The position numbers and the translations under genes were made by a program. Under the pieces are notes generated by a model. That model saw nothing but the letters and a program-made list of their open reading frames with translations, ran no database searches and was not told the origin of the DNA. Below, in pieces: positions 23,295 through 35,340 of a DNA stretch of 64,000 nt (positions are counted from its first letter, which is position 1; each line of letters begins with the position of its first letter). Source of the DNA: Bicyclus anynana (Eukaryota > Arthropoda > Insecta > Lepidoptera > Nymphalidae); assembly GCF_947172395.1 (NCBI RefSeq), contig NC_069095.1:5952001-6016000 (forward strand), in the 5' to 3' direction.

Positions 23295-26200
23295 ATGTAC
23301 GCAAAATTAAAATGTTTACAATGCCTAATCATTTTGAATGGTTTGTTTTATGTTCAAGGAGAAAGAACTATAGGTGAGTTTCGTTTTCATTCGTTAAATC
23401 AAAAAGGCGCTGTCATGCTTATTTTGCACACTGGAAATTAAATTATCGATCAATCTGGCCTTAATTAATTTTGTGTAGATATACAACCATTAACAATAGA
23501 TAATATATAGGGATTTATTGTATAACTAACTTTGTCCGTAAAATTCACAAATCTTGCAGGAACTTTAAGAGATAAACTCCCCCTATCTTTTAGTGAAAGT
23601 CCTAATAAAATCAGTGCAGAGATTAGCCCGAACATACAGACCGATACACAGAAATATTTAATAAATTTTCTTGTGTTTTAGTTTCGTAAATATAACGAAT
23701 TGTTAAAACACAGTTATTTAAAAATTATAGATTCTTCAATTTTATCTATCTGTATAATGATGATGTATGATGTATTGACGATATTAGTGTCGAAATATAA
23801 ACTATTTTGAAATATAGACTTAATTTTTCATGCAACCTTTTAGTATATAATATTCAATCTTTTAACGTAAAAAATAGTTTATTGCGTTTTCCTTAGGAGC
23901 AATTATTGATGATGGAAGTTTTTTATTCGAAGCGGCATTCAATGTAGCTATTACAGCAGCATCTGAAAATGAGGAAAGTCCTTTTGCAGCCAGCGTCGTG
24001 CGAACACCACCTGGTGATATAATGGAAGCTGAAACAGCTATGTGTACTCTTTTAGAGGTATTTATTTTCTAAATTTTTAAAGAGAGTTTACTGAATTTAT
24101 AATAACAATAGGGATGATGACAGTTTTTTAAATTGTATATAAATTAAGAGTATATTAATAGCAAAGCAATTTTGTAAAAGTAATAGGGTATCTGCGATCT
24201 TTACTTTCGGAGCTACAGGGATTTAAAGTGTCAGATTTGCGGCGCTGCCGCGGATCCCTGAAAAACGGCCCATACAAAATGGCTCGAACTAATGACGTCA
24301 TACGCAATGTAATGATCGTTAGATTTGTATGCGCGTTCAAACAAAATTACTAATATCTTCGTTATTTGTGCGTTTATGCTTATAGTTCAAATATTAAAAA
24401 ATGTCACATTTAATGTAAGGAAGCTAAAACTGTGTGAATTTTCATCTAATTACGATAAAATATTTTTAATAGATTTTGAAATTTTATAATCTCATTTATT
24501 TTGCAAATATCCAGACAATCTTTGCTTTTTATGTATAAATTAGTTAACATTGACCTTATTTATCCGAATGTATCATAAAAATCAATATATTCAAACCTAG
24601 TCATCATCCCCATTATATATTTATTTACTTTTATCTTCAGAGTAATATTTTCGGAGTATATGGACCTAAAACAAAAAGTACGTTGCATCATGTCCAGTCC
24701 ATAGCAGACTTTTTGGAAATTCCACAGTTAATAGCTGAGCCCGTGGAAACTCTGAATCGAAATTGGACTGCTGTTAATTTATATCCGAACCACATTGCTT
24801 ATTCACAGGTAATATTCGTGCTATTTTGTTCTGAATTGTGTTTATAAATGGGCTTTTAAAAATATTTTTTTTCTGAGTTCACTTCTCGTGCATTATGTTT
24901 TATTCTTCTTGTAGATATTTGCCGATATTATTAAAATAAAAGCTTGGGACGAGTTCACGATCATCTATGAAGGCTCCGAACATTTACCTTTTATAGACAA
25001 TATTATATCTTTGCAAGAGTTAGATTCTGAAGTAAAAATGGTAATATTAGTGGTGCAACTGCCAGATGGTGATGACTATAGGTACGAGTAAAGAGCTGTT
25101 TTGATTTTAAAAAAGTCTATGTCTATTATTTTGATATAAATCAATTCAATAAACCTTACAATTTTATTATTTCATTTTAGATCGCAGCTAAAAACAGTAA
25201 AAGCATCAGGTTCACTAAATTATGTTATAAGCTGTGGTATAGATAAGTTACCGCTGATATTACAGCAAATACAACAAGTTGGATTAATGTCCGATGATCA
25301 TAGCTATATAATAATGGATCCTGATTTCCAAACGATTGACATCGAACCATACAAACACGGAGGTTCAAATATAACAGGTATATTTTTAATTAATCTAAGT
25401 TTTATATAAAATCCTAAATGCAGTATACACCAAATCTGAACGTGTTCCAGGTATCAGATTTTTTGATCCCGAATTAGAGGATATTCAAAATTTTATTACT
25501 TCTTTGAATGCAAAGGTAAAAGAACTTTCCGAGGGACAGATTGAAAATGCAGTGGCTGAAAATGGCCTCACATTAAATCTAGCGCTTGTCTATGATTCAG
25601 TAATTTTGTATACAGCAGCAATAAATGCAATGGGATTGGAGGAAGGCGCAGAAAATATTACTTGCGACAGTGACGATAGTTGGACTTTTGGATCTACCCT
25701 TATTAACCACGTACGAACGGTAAGTTATCGTTCATGTTTATTACTTTATTAGATAGTTTGCTAGGTGACAAGTTAACTGTAATTTTTTTTTACGTAGATG
25801 GAAATAGACGGTTTAACTGGCTTGATAAAATTTGACGAAGAAGGCCTTCGCTCTGAATTAGAAGTGGATGTACTGGAAGTAATGGCTCATGGTTTCGAAA
25901 AGGTAGGAAACGACCAAAAATTTGATATTTAAGCTAATTGTAATAAATGTGGTTCATTTCTAATACTTGTTATTGATCTAAAGATAGGATCTTGGACGAC
26001 AGAAGATGGATTTACCGAGTCTAGAAAAATTGTACCCCCAGTGGAACAAGAAGGAAGTGATTCTATGAAAGGAAAACATTTCATTGTGATAACTGCGTTG
26101 GTATGTTAAAGAAATTTGAATTTATTTGGAATTATTTCATTGTTTAATATGTGCTAATTTTTTAGAGTGCCCCATATGGAATGTTGAAGGAGTCTTCAAA

Positions 26201-29200
26201 ACAATTGGAGGGAAATGACCGTTACGAAGGTTTTGGTATAGAAATAATAGAAGAATTAGCAAAGATGAATGAGTTCAATTATACTTTTGACATTCAAGTC
26301 GACGGTGTTTACGGATCGTATGATTCCAAAACAGGCAAATGGACTGGAATGATGGAGAAAATAATGGACGGAGTAAATAAAATTCTATATCTATACATCT
26401 GAAACGTGTATATATAGTAAACAATTAGTGGTATAGACACTATAGTAAGTTGCTGGAGTTGTTAAGAACCTTACTTTATAAGTAAGCTATTTTAAACTTT
26501 AATCTATTTCAGAGGGTGGATTTTGCTATAACCGATTTAACAATAACGGCTGCTCGTCAAAAAGCTGTGGATTTTACCAGTCCTTTTATGAATTTAGGTA
26601 TCACTATATTATACAAAAAACCCACAAAACAACCACCAGACTTGTTTTCATTTATTTCACCTTTTTCTTACCAGGTAAGGAAATTTATAAAAAAAACCCT
26701 CACTAGATAAACCCAACCCCCCTTAAAGAAGTTATTTCCATATATTTTCACATTGATTGATTTTATTTTATTTAACATAAAAGTTCTTATACATATCATA
26801 AATTTTAGCTTTTAAGCAGTAGTTTTGACTGTGCATTTATGATTCACTTCTAGTTATTATAATTTTACCTGTAGATTAGCTAGAAGCTTTTTACATGGCT
26901 TACAAATATTTTATTTCTAGGTTTGGGGTTATTTAGCAGGTGCTTATGTTGGCGTATCGGCGTTACTTTTTTTATTAGGACGATTTGCACCTGAGGAATG
27001 GCAGAACCCATATCCTTGCATAGAAGAACCAGAAACTTTAGACAACCAATGGACGTTTGCAAACTCTTTTTGGTTTACTTTAGGTAGTGTACTTACACAG
27101 GGATCTGAAATAGCACCAATGTAAGTAATATAAGTTTTGTAGTAATGAGATATTTTACTAATTTAATTTTCATTTAAAACGTGTTTCATATTATTTTAGT
27201 TACTTATAAGAATATAATAGTTTAATTACATTGGTTTTTAGTGCAGTATCTACAAGAATGGCCGGCAGTATGTGGTGGTTTTTCACTCTTATCATGGTAT
27301 CATCGTACACTGCTAATCTTGCTGCATTTTTAACTGTTGAGTCCAAGTTTTATGCAATAAAAAGTGTGTCAGATTTAGCAAACAACCCTTACGAAATTAG
27401 CTATGGAGCGAAAAAAGGCGGCGCTACTTATAGCTTCTTTAAGGTGACTTGACACTAATTTAATTAAAATATTAACGTCAAAGGAATTATTTCATTAGAC
27501 TTATTAAGTCTATAGTCCGGGATCCGTAGAACATTTGTTACAATTGATTACTATCAAGTTAATTCATCTCAATGAGACGATCAACTTTTTTATTTACGTA
27601 AATTCTTGATTCTGGTAGCTAAGTGAGTTGCCAGGAAATAAAAACTTCTGAGCATCCGAACTAGATAATGTACCTCGCAATTTGTAGGACTTTGTGGCTG
27701 TTAAGTTGTACAAAATGTTCTACGGATCCCTGACTACTAGAGGTATTTGCAAAAACTGTTGCACAATTATTATACAATAGAAGTATGAAAGAATTATGTT
27801 CTTGTAACTATAACTTTAGATTCTTATCTCTTGTAACTAAAAGTTTAGATTATTTTCAGTTGAGTTATTAACTTTTGACAAAGTCTTACCTAAGTTATAA
27901 TTTGTACTAGTACTTTTGATATATAACTATTTCAACGGATTTTCTGTATATTACAGGAATCTGACAACATACTTTATCAGAAAATGTACCAATATATGGA
28001 CGCACATCCAGAGATGATGCCACCTACAAATGACATCGGGCTGGAAAGGTGACACTTACATTTTTCCCTTATATTCGCTAAAATGAAAAATTGCTTTCCA
28101 AAACTTAATTTTAGCTACAAAAATAATTTTAATTCATAATTCTATCAAGTAAAACTTATAACACTTAATGACTAGTAGAAACTTATACTTAACTGGGTGA
28201 TTTATATAAATAACCCAGTGAACTATACCCGTAGTTTCATCATCATTATTATCAACCCATATTTGGCTCACTGTTTAGCTCGAGTCTCCTCTCAGAATGA
28301 GAGGGATTAGGCCACTACGCTGGCCCTCTGCGGATTAACAGAATTAAGAAAATTCTCTGGTATACAGTTTTCCTCACGATGTTTTCTTTCATCGTTTCAG
28401 ACACGTGATATTTAATTTCTTAAAATGCACACAACTGAAAATGCCCCGGACCGGATTCGAACCCACATAAAATATTTTATTAGTAATCCATGAGTGTATT
28501 GCCTTGAAAAGCTTTTTATGAAAGATATTATACAGTACTGGCTTGCTCTCTTTCATCACTTCAATATAATAATTGTCTACTTTATCCCCAACATGGCTTA
28601 TATCACAAATCTGGAAAAATTTGAGAGTCATATTGATTTTTTGAAACGGCTCGTAAAAATGAGTATACTTATTTTTGTATGGTTTTCGAAAGTTTCTTTA
28701 CTTTTTCAAAATGTAGTAGTTGTGTTAAACATAGATTTTTTTTAATTCTAGGGTCAAATCTGAAACTGAAAATTATGCATTTTTAATGGAGTCTTCATCA
28801 ATCGAGTATTTGGTAGAGAGAAATTGTGACGTAGCTCAAGTAGGTGGACTTTTGGACAGTAAAGGCTATGGAATAGCCATGAAGAAAAGTAAGTTTTAAA
28901 AGACAATTTAAATAAATCGATCCATACTCTTAAAATTAAAAGTAAATAAGCAAGTCTGTGTGTCTGCCTTTACTGTAATGGATAAGTCGCTAATCCGATA
29001 AACAAGAATTTCCGTACAGTGTTGAATTGGAGCAGAACATAGACTTCTTTTTACCTCTGAAAAATCCATGGTTCCTGGGGATTTGTAAAAAAGCAGAATT
29101 CACGCGAACGCTGAATTTTGCGATAGTTTTTGAAGATTTAAGCTTATTGGTAGGGGAAAAAAATAATACAGCTTCTTAAAATACTTTGCCGCTTTTTTAC

Positions 29201-31492
29201 ACCGGCGATCTTTTTGAGCAAGGAGCGTAAGGTTTTTCTTCAAGAAACATACTTTTATTAAGCCAATTATTAAACCATATCCCTATTATGACATCTCCAT
29301 ATATTTTTATTTTTATGCATACCTACCTGGACTCCCGGTGCCAACGTTGTATTGGCTGGTGGGCATTCTCCTTTATAATGTTTTGATTTTGTTCTTAGAC
29401 TCACCATACAGACAACCAATGAGCGAGTCAATACTACAGTTACAGGAACAAGGAAAGATATCGAGGATGAAAGACAAATGGTGGAAAGAAAAACGAGGAG
29501 GAGGCGTATGCGCGGTAATTTTTCATGTTAATTAAAAATTTGCAAAAGGGAAAATTTCTTTGAACCTAATTTATGTAATTATGTGTAAACGCTCATATAA
29601 ATCTAACGATCTCTGGAAGCTAGATGTCAAGCAAGACAAAATTTAAAAATTCTTCAAACCATTGTCTAAGACTGAATATAATAGTTAATCAATATCTTCA
29701 ATTAATTGTTTTTTCTTTATATATTTGTTTTTTATTTTGTCACCCAAGAACGTATCCCATAGAATCCCATATAAAATTCCATTCTATGTTCACGGTTACT
29801 GTATTTGCGACACATTTAGAGAACGTATCCCCACGAATAATATAGGTTAGCTTTATTTCATAGCTTTTTTTTATTTAATAGCTTTTACTGTATATTATAC
29901 AATTTTAAAAACTGTCATCATCCCTATTGTAATTGAACATTGTAGAGTCAACATATCTTGAGGATGCTGAGACATTGTAGAGACGAGAAATAACACGTGC
30001 TTAGAGGATAGATAGTCGAATCTGTACGACGTCGTGTCTTGGATTCGACGTTTTTTGGAGATAAAATGAATAAACTATTCCTATTTAAGAAATTATATAT
30101 CACGTGTCTCAATCGCTGAAGAAAAACATCGTGAGGAAACCTGCATACCAGAGAATTATCTTCATTCTCTGCGTGTGTGAAGTCATTGGGCCAGCGTGGT
30201 GGACTATTGGCCTAACCCCTCTCATTCTGAGAGGAGACTCGAGCTTAGCAGTGAGCCGAATATGGGTTGATGACGATGACGATTATTCTTATTTATTTTT
30301 AAGGATGACGATGAAGGCAGCGGAGATGCTCAACCATTAGTGCTAGCGAATGTAGGTGGAGTGTTCATTGTACTCGCCGCCGGGTCGGGTATGGCGGTCA
30401 TCTGCGCTTTCGTTGAAATGATGTTCGACGTCTGGCTAACGGCGCGTAGAGTCAAGGTATATAATAAGCCTTTATAATGGACCCCTACGAAAACTACTAA
30501 AACTAACCTATTAATAATTATAATATTAATAAAATACTATTAAATCTCACCTATTTACACAATTTTTGTAATTCATCAGTCCATAATAACATTTCTTGCA
30601 AAAGCTCTAAGCTCAAATATAGCTAAGATTCTAGTCCCACTAATGGCGTAATAATTATTGCTTACAGTCTATTTTAACCATATACGCTTTTATATTCTTA
30701 CTTTTCTATATCTTGCTAACTAATAATTATTTTATTTACATTAACAATGTTTCTATCTATCTTTCTTTTTAAATAATGTCTTACATTTACGTAATGCTAA
30801 TATTATAAAGAAGATATACTTTCTGGTTTCTGGGTTAAATTCTGGATCAACTGAACTGATTTTGGAAATTACCAATGGAAAGCCACGTTATTTGTTAGTG
30901 TTAGGTAATATTTTATCCCCGTATTCTCATGGGAATGGGTACCACGCGGTCGAAACCGCGAGGCGTCGGTAATAGTCTGGCAAGTTCGCTGATGATGTGA
31001 GATGACACTCCCATGATGTGCGGGCGACGGTGGAGATATTGCTCGGGTGTGAAATCGTGCGTGCGGGGTTGTGCGGGGGATTTCCATTCATCGCTACACG
31101 CCCCCCGGTCCGCACGGACCATTGCGAACGAAGTTGTCAAGCTATAGTAAACCATGAATTGGTTTCAGGTATCGTTCAAGGAAGAGCTGATTGCAGAACT
31201 CAAGTTCATATTCAGCTTCAGCGGAGATGTGAAACCTGTTCGCCATAGAGAATCAACTGGCAGTGGATCCAAAGAGTCCAAGAAAGAGGAAGAAAAAGAA
31301 GAAGATGACGTAGAGTCACATAGAGAAAGTCAAAACAGAGACGAACTAGCGCCTTCACGGCATTCGGAAAGGTCAAGCCACTCTCACCATAACTCCCACA
31401 GTAGGAGGCAAAGTAATGCCATTCAAATGGCTAGAATGCGTAAATATAGCAGACAGTATTCGAACAAGTCCCAATTGATACCTGAAAATTAG
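23295..31492 (+). CDS. Receptor A: kainate-type ionotropic glutamate receptor subunit, 17 coding exons, 951 aa
   Basis: Glutamate-gated cation channel subunit of the plasma membrane. Exons: 23295-23373, 23897-24057, 24641-24808, 24915-25081, 25181-25377, 25451-25719, 25798-25902, 25984-26100, 26166-26372, 26513-26674, 26921-27120, 27242-27443, 27957-28048, 28752-28888, 29399-29514, 30304-30456, 31169-31492. All introns are GT-AG and the join stays in frame. The start ATG opens a signal peptide (MYAKLKCLQCLIILNGLFYV) and has an in-frame TGA three codons upstream. Order: amino-terminal domain about 27-410, ligand-binding S1 about 411-540 with Arg505 of the agonist site, M1 545-566, pore loop 590-610, M3 620-640 with intact SYTANLAAF, S2 with GAT (671-673) and Glu722, M4 about 808-830, and a charged tail from 845. 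Asp498 and Thr500 replace the Pro and Ala of vertebrate kainate receptors; receptor B has DLT too. The Q/R/N site is Thr603. Length fits the family (about 900). Receptor B is its tail-to-tail paralogue. The subfamily name is left open. Confidence 0.93.
24111..24610 (+). mobile_element. MITE of 500 bp, copy 2, filling intron 2 of receptor A
   Basis: Same family and orientation as 19771-20261. It occupies most of the 583-bp intron and ends 30 bp before exon 3 (24641). Confidence 0.82.
27513..27736. mobile_element. MITE of about 225 bp in intron 12 of receptor A
   Basis: TAGTCCGGGATCCGTAGAAC at the left and GTTCTACGGATCCCTGACTA at the right are near-perfect inverted repeats (about 24 bp). Non-coding. 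Confidence 0.75.
28240..28468 (-). repeat. Truncated SINE-A in intron 13 of receptor A
   Basis: Missing the AACTTTTC..GTGCAT junction and the A-box end; stops after GATTCGAACCCACA. Confidence 0.8.
28935..29130 (-). repeat. 'ctagcggacgcc' family remnant in intron 14 of receptor A
   Basis: GTCTGTGTGTCTGCC at one end and CCATGGTTCCTGGGGATTTG near the other; strongly diverged. Confidence 0.45.
29890..29932 (-). repeat. Terminal fragment of the GGGATGATGAC MITE in intron 15 of receptor A
   Basis: TACAATTTTAAAAACTGTCA then TCATCCCTATTG is the reverse complement of the first about 40 bp of 24111-24610, including its flanking CAATA. Confidence 0.6.
30087..30284 (+). repeat. 5'-truncated SINE-A just upstream of receptor A exon 16
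   Basis: It lacks the tRNA head, begins at the AAATTA..ATCACGTG part, and ends GGGTTGATGACGATGACG about 20 bp before the exon 16 boundary (30304). Confidence 0.85.
30795..30965 (-). repeat. 'ctagcggacgcc' family repeat in intron 16 of receptor A
   Basis: GCTAATATTATAAAGAAG..CCACGCGGTCGAAACCGCGA. Confidence 0.6.
30977..31148 (+). repeat. GC-rich block, probably an interspersed repeat, before receptor A exon 17
   Basis: An abrupt GC-rich island (GATGTGCGGGCGACGG, TACACGCCCCCCGGTCCGCA) within an AT-rich intron, ending about 20 bp before exon 17. I recall similar sequence in other Lepidoptera; no termini are seen. Confidence 0.4.
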
Positions 31493-31521
31493 AAATACCA
31501 TTTGTGCTACATCTTTATATT

Positions 31522-31527
31522 AATAAA
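31522..31527 (+). promoter_or_regulatory. Candidate poly(A) signal AATAAA of receptor A
   Basis: An AATAAA hexamer lies about 30 bp after the receptor A stop codon (TAG at 31490-31492). It would give a very short 3' UTR. Other AT-rich sites follow, so the true cleavage site needs RNA data. Confidence 0.45.
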
Positions 31528-31529
31528 TT

Positions 31530-33220
31530 ATTTGGAATTGATTTTCTTGCCTATTTTTTTCATCATCAACATCACTGCGTGTCAAAACCCAAAAAGCTTT
31601 CCTATTATACACGACTTAATGTGGAGAGAAGGTTTCAGTGTTGGTATAAATAAGAGGCTCTTTGATGACTTGAGCTCAGTTGTTTGTTAGTCAGCGTAGA
31701 CACCGTACCGCTGCCAATCGCTTTAGTGATTTTGCGCAATAATGTTTTGTGTTACATTTTTAGATAATGTTTTGTGTTGTAATTATTGTTAATCATAAAT
31801 TATTTAGTGTGGGCACCGAGAACATGTCAGGCAGGGAAGGTGAGATAGATCCTTTAAACCTAGTATCAAGGTCACAAGTCCTGAGACCTGCTCGTGATGT
31901 TTCCTCTACCACAAAATAATGGTACAATCACTGTCGCTGCTACCCGACGTGTCACATTTAGTTTAGTTGTGGATAGTTGAGTACATTTTATTTTAGTGAA
32001 CGTATATTTGAACGTATATTGAACTTCTATAAATATGCTACAAAATCATGATAATTTAGAAACTTCTATAGGCTATCACTATATCTAATTGGACCAAACT
32101 TCAGCTTAAAATCCAAATATTTGAAATAACAAACCACAGATAGGATAGGTATTACTTCTTTCAAAGTCCATTTCGGTTGACTGTGATATACGGAGCTTGT
32201 ATGAGACTAATGTATTAGGAGAAATTTTTATATTTAAATGTAAAACGTCTGCTGCCAAATAAATTTACATACGAAGGAACGTAGGCTATATAAAATCATT
32301 AAAGGTTAATGGCAAGGTATCAATCATGAAGTCCCCCAATTGTACGGTTATTCCGATTCAATAGAACTATTTACGATTTACGATATCACAATTTCGGATA
32401 ATATTTCACTGTATAATTTTATACAGGGTGCTCGGGAGTATTTCCCATAACTTCAAGATGTTGACGAGTGCACATATAGGAGCCGAACTGAATAACTAAT
32501 ATTTTTTTAACTAAAAAGTAAAAACTTTTTATGTTTTCATACAAAGTAATTTAAATTTTTCCAATTATCCATGTAACACACGTCTTTATATATCCTTGTA
32601 TTCTAAAATACGTCAAACTTGGCTACGTCATAAAATTATAAGGATATGTATAAGGGACACAAATATTAATTATTTAACCCGAAAATATTAATTTTAGAAT
32701 ACATGTAAAGGATCAGCCTGGCTGTCCAGCGCGGAAATGCAGCCAATATTCTTGCCACCATTCCACAAGACAATTATTTTAGATTGTTCCATGGAAGACC
32801 TTGTAACTACAGTATTTATGTGTTAGGGAAGATAGTAAGCTGTGAAACTGCTGTGTGATCGTAATCGAATCATTTAAAACATCCAATTTCATATTTCAAT
32901 TAATTAATTACGCCTGGTGATATAGTTTCATAACACAATTTAATACTGGTGTGGAATATAATTAATGAGGAATATAAAACGGAACACGATATAAAGTAAT
33001 AAATTGTATGGCACAATTTGTTCAGTAAATGGAAGTCCAGTGAAGGATAGTGGTCACAGAGGTCGCCGGCGTCCGATTCACAGGACACTATAGTAATGAC
33101 CAATTTATCATTCAAACCCATGCAGATACTGTATTCTTAGAGGATGAATATCAAATTTAATCTTTTAGCAAATTTAAAAGTTAACGACGACCATTTTTAC
33201 GACTTCTCTGACGCTGTTAG
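31530..33220. other. Intergenic between the two receptors, no gene recognised
   Basis: Contains the 60-bp LINE fragment (32707) and, at about 32425-32580, a stretch beginning ACAGGGTGCTCGGGAGTATT that I recall as a lepidopteran repeat. Confidence 0.45.
32707..32766 (+). repeat. Fragment of the same LINE tail as at 1083-1335, opposite orientation
   Basis: A 60-bp stretch matches the reverse complement of 1161-1220 at 58 of 60 positions by eye. No polyprotein frame remains beyond it. Confidence 0.6.
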
Positions 33221-33221
33221 T

Positions 33222-33350
33222 AATTCTGTGGTTCAATAGTGATGAACTTGGGTTTGATTCCCAGCTGAAGTCAATTTAGGATTTCTTGTTTTCTAAATTG
33301 GCTCAGGTCTGGTCTGGTGGTAGGCGTTTGTGGCTAGATACTAGTAGGTA
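33222..33350 (+). repeat. Old tRNA-headed SINE related to SINE-B
   Basis: TTGGGTTTGATTCCCAGCTG (B-box), TCTAAATTGGCTCAGGTCTG, GTGGTAGGCG and TTGTGGCTAGATAC follow in SINE-B order but are strongly diverged. Confidence 0.5.
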
Positions 33351-33363
33351 CTTGTATATAGGT

Positions 33364-33678
33364 CATCATCATCATTATCCACCCATATTAGGCTCACTGC
33401 TAAGCACGAGTCTCCTCGCATAATGAGAGGGATTAGACCATTATAGTCCACCACCCTGGCCTAGTGCGGATTGGCAGACTTCATACACGTTGAGGATTAA
33501 GAAAATTCTCAGGTATGCAGGGGTCCTCCTGATGTTTTCTCTTTGCCGTTTGAGACACGTGATATATTTTTTTTAACTGCACATTTAACTGAAAAGTTGG
33601 AGGTGCTTGCCCCGGACCGGATTCGAAACTACGCTCTTCAGAATCGGAGGCAGAGGTCATATCCACTGGGCCATCACT
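33364..33678 (-). repeat. SINE-A copy
   Basis: Near full length, older (many substitutions). Confidence 0.82.
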
Positions 33679-33774
33679 TGGTAACATCAGTTTGAGGTAA
33701 CTTAACTTACAGAGATATTTCCAATTTTTATTGTCCTTTAATATCACACGTGACTTCTAAGATAATAATAACTA

Positions 33775-33997
33775 ATATTTTATAGGCGAAAGTTTGTGTG
33801 TGTGTAAGTGTGAAAATGTGTTAGTATGTTTGTCCCTCTTTTACGCTGTGCTAAAGCGATTTGGCTGAAATGAATGGAAATATATTTTACTCTGGATTAA
33901 CTCATGGACTACTTTTCATGCCGGAAAATCTATGGTCCCGCTGAATTTGTGAAAAACTGAATTCCACGCGGACAAAATCGCGGGCGTCCGCTAGTAT
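33775..33997 (-). repeat. 'ctagcggacgcc' family repeat, second subfamily
   Basis: GGCGAAAGTTTGTGTGTGTG..AATCGCGGGCGTCCGCTAGT, full length. Confidence 0.75.
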
Positions 33998-34794
33998 TTG
34001 GTATAAAAGTTTAGTACAAAAATACAGCAGTTACCATTTATTTTCGAGGTTAAACCTTGATAACTGCACTAATATCATAAAACTCATATTAAAACATAAG
34101 CGATCATTCGTAATGATAAAACAATGGACCCAAGTATTCGTCGAAATTGGGAAAATAAATTATTAAGTAGGCTGAAGCACTTATCTATGTTACCTACCCA
34201 TTATCTAAAAGGTCAACAATATAAAAATATAGTCTCATTAGAGGTTATGATAAAGGCTGCTTTCAGTTATATTTCGTAACTTCGTACCTAATAAATTGTT
34301 GAAAATGTATGTAGGGTCATTGTGGCTACAGTGGGTCAAGTAAGAACACTGGGTCGGCAATATATTGGTGAATAAGAGACGGTCGATAGTTGCGTCTATT
34401 TCACATATATATTCGCGCTCCAACATGATTCACGCCAAGCTTGCCAGTGGATCGCTAGGAAGCGTTTTAAACGGTACAGGAATTAGTTTGTGTTTTGTGA
34501 CTGCAAAAGTACAAAAAATACGTAAGTTTTAATTTTTATTTCTTCCATAGTTGTAAATGTTAGAAGTTAGTTAAAGTGTTTATGTTTTAAGTACTTATTA
34601 AGGTCTCATTTGATAGTAAATTGAGCTAGCTTCCTCAGTGAAGTATTCTGTTATTGCTTCGTTAAATTAAAATGGCGTGGGTAGTACATAGTGAGTCGTT
34701 TCCAAAGTGGGCACAGTGAGTCGACCCACTGTGGACCTATTGAATTAATCTATATTCTTTACTCATATTTTAAAGTGGAAATATTTGTATTTTC

Positions 34795-34935
34795 GTAGGT
34801 AACAAATAAACTCACAAACTACTAGACCGATTTGAAAAATTCTTTCAATAGAAATCTACATTATCAGGGAGTAAAATAGGTTTTATATTATCACCTTTTT
34901 CCTATGGGAATTAGAACTGCGAGGTTCTTCTATTT
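34795..34935 (-). repeat. 'ctagcggacgcc' family fragment inside the psq transposon
   Basis: ACCGATTTGAAAAATTCTTT..TTCCTATGGGAATTAGAACT. Confidence 0.5.
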
Positions 34936-35033
34936 CTATATAATATTGGGATCGATGGCTTAACGTGCTCTCCAGGGCGAAGGACGTAACACCACCAACT
35001 TAACAACTACATATTGTAATTTTATTTTACAGA

Positions 35034-35340
35034 ATGCCAAAGAAACGCCTGTTATGTAGGAAAATAGGTAATCATACCGAAGAAGATATGAAAAAAGCTC
35101 TTCAAAATATCAAATCAGGGAAAAAAATACTTGCTGTTGCTAGAGAACAGAAAATTCCATTTTCGACGTTACAACGTTATGCAGCCAAAGTTAAAGCATC
35201 CACAAGTCCTGAAAATGTGAGACTTGTACCAGAGTTAACAGAGTTTTCACGGATGAGCAAGAACAAGTATTAAAGGAGTATTATCAAAATTGCGCTCTTA
35301 TGTTCTCAAATCGATATCCGTTAGTTGGTATTTGGAAAGG
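35034..35340 (+). pseudogene. Transposase remnant with HTH-psq (CENP-B N-terminal-like) DNA-binding domain
   Basis: After an acceptor (TTTTACAG|A) an ATG opens a 79-codon frame: basic start MPKKRLLCRK, then TEEDMKKALQNIKSGKKI and AREQKIPFSTLQRYA, the three-helix psq fold seen in pipsqueak/jerky/pogo-type proteins. The frame stops at 35273. The following residues expected in the family (VFTDEQEQVLKEYYQNCALM) continue in the -1 frame from about 35242, so there is a one-base frameshift. No DDE catalytic domain follows. It lies inside the TIR element, so it is a transposon gene relic and not a host gene. Confidence 0.72.

Noticed and set aside
35034..35273. A host transcription-factor gene with a psq domain
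   Set aside because: It lies within terminal inverted repeats, is frameshifted after the domain, and lacks the rest of a protein; best read as a transposase relic.
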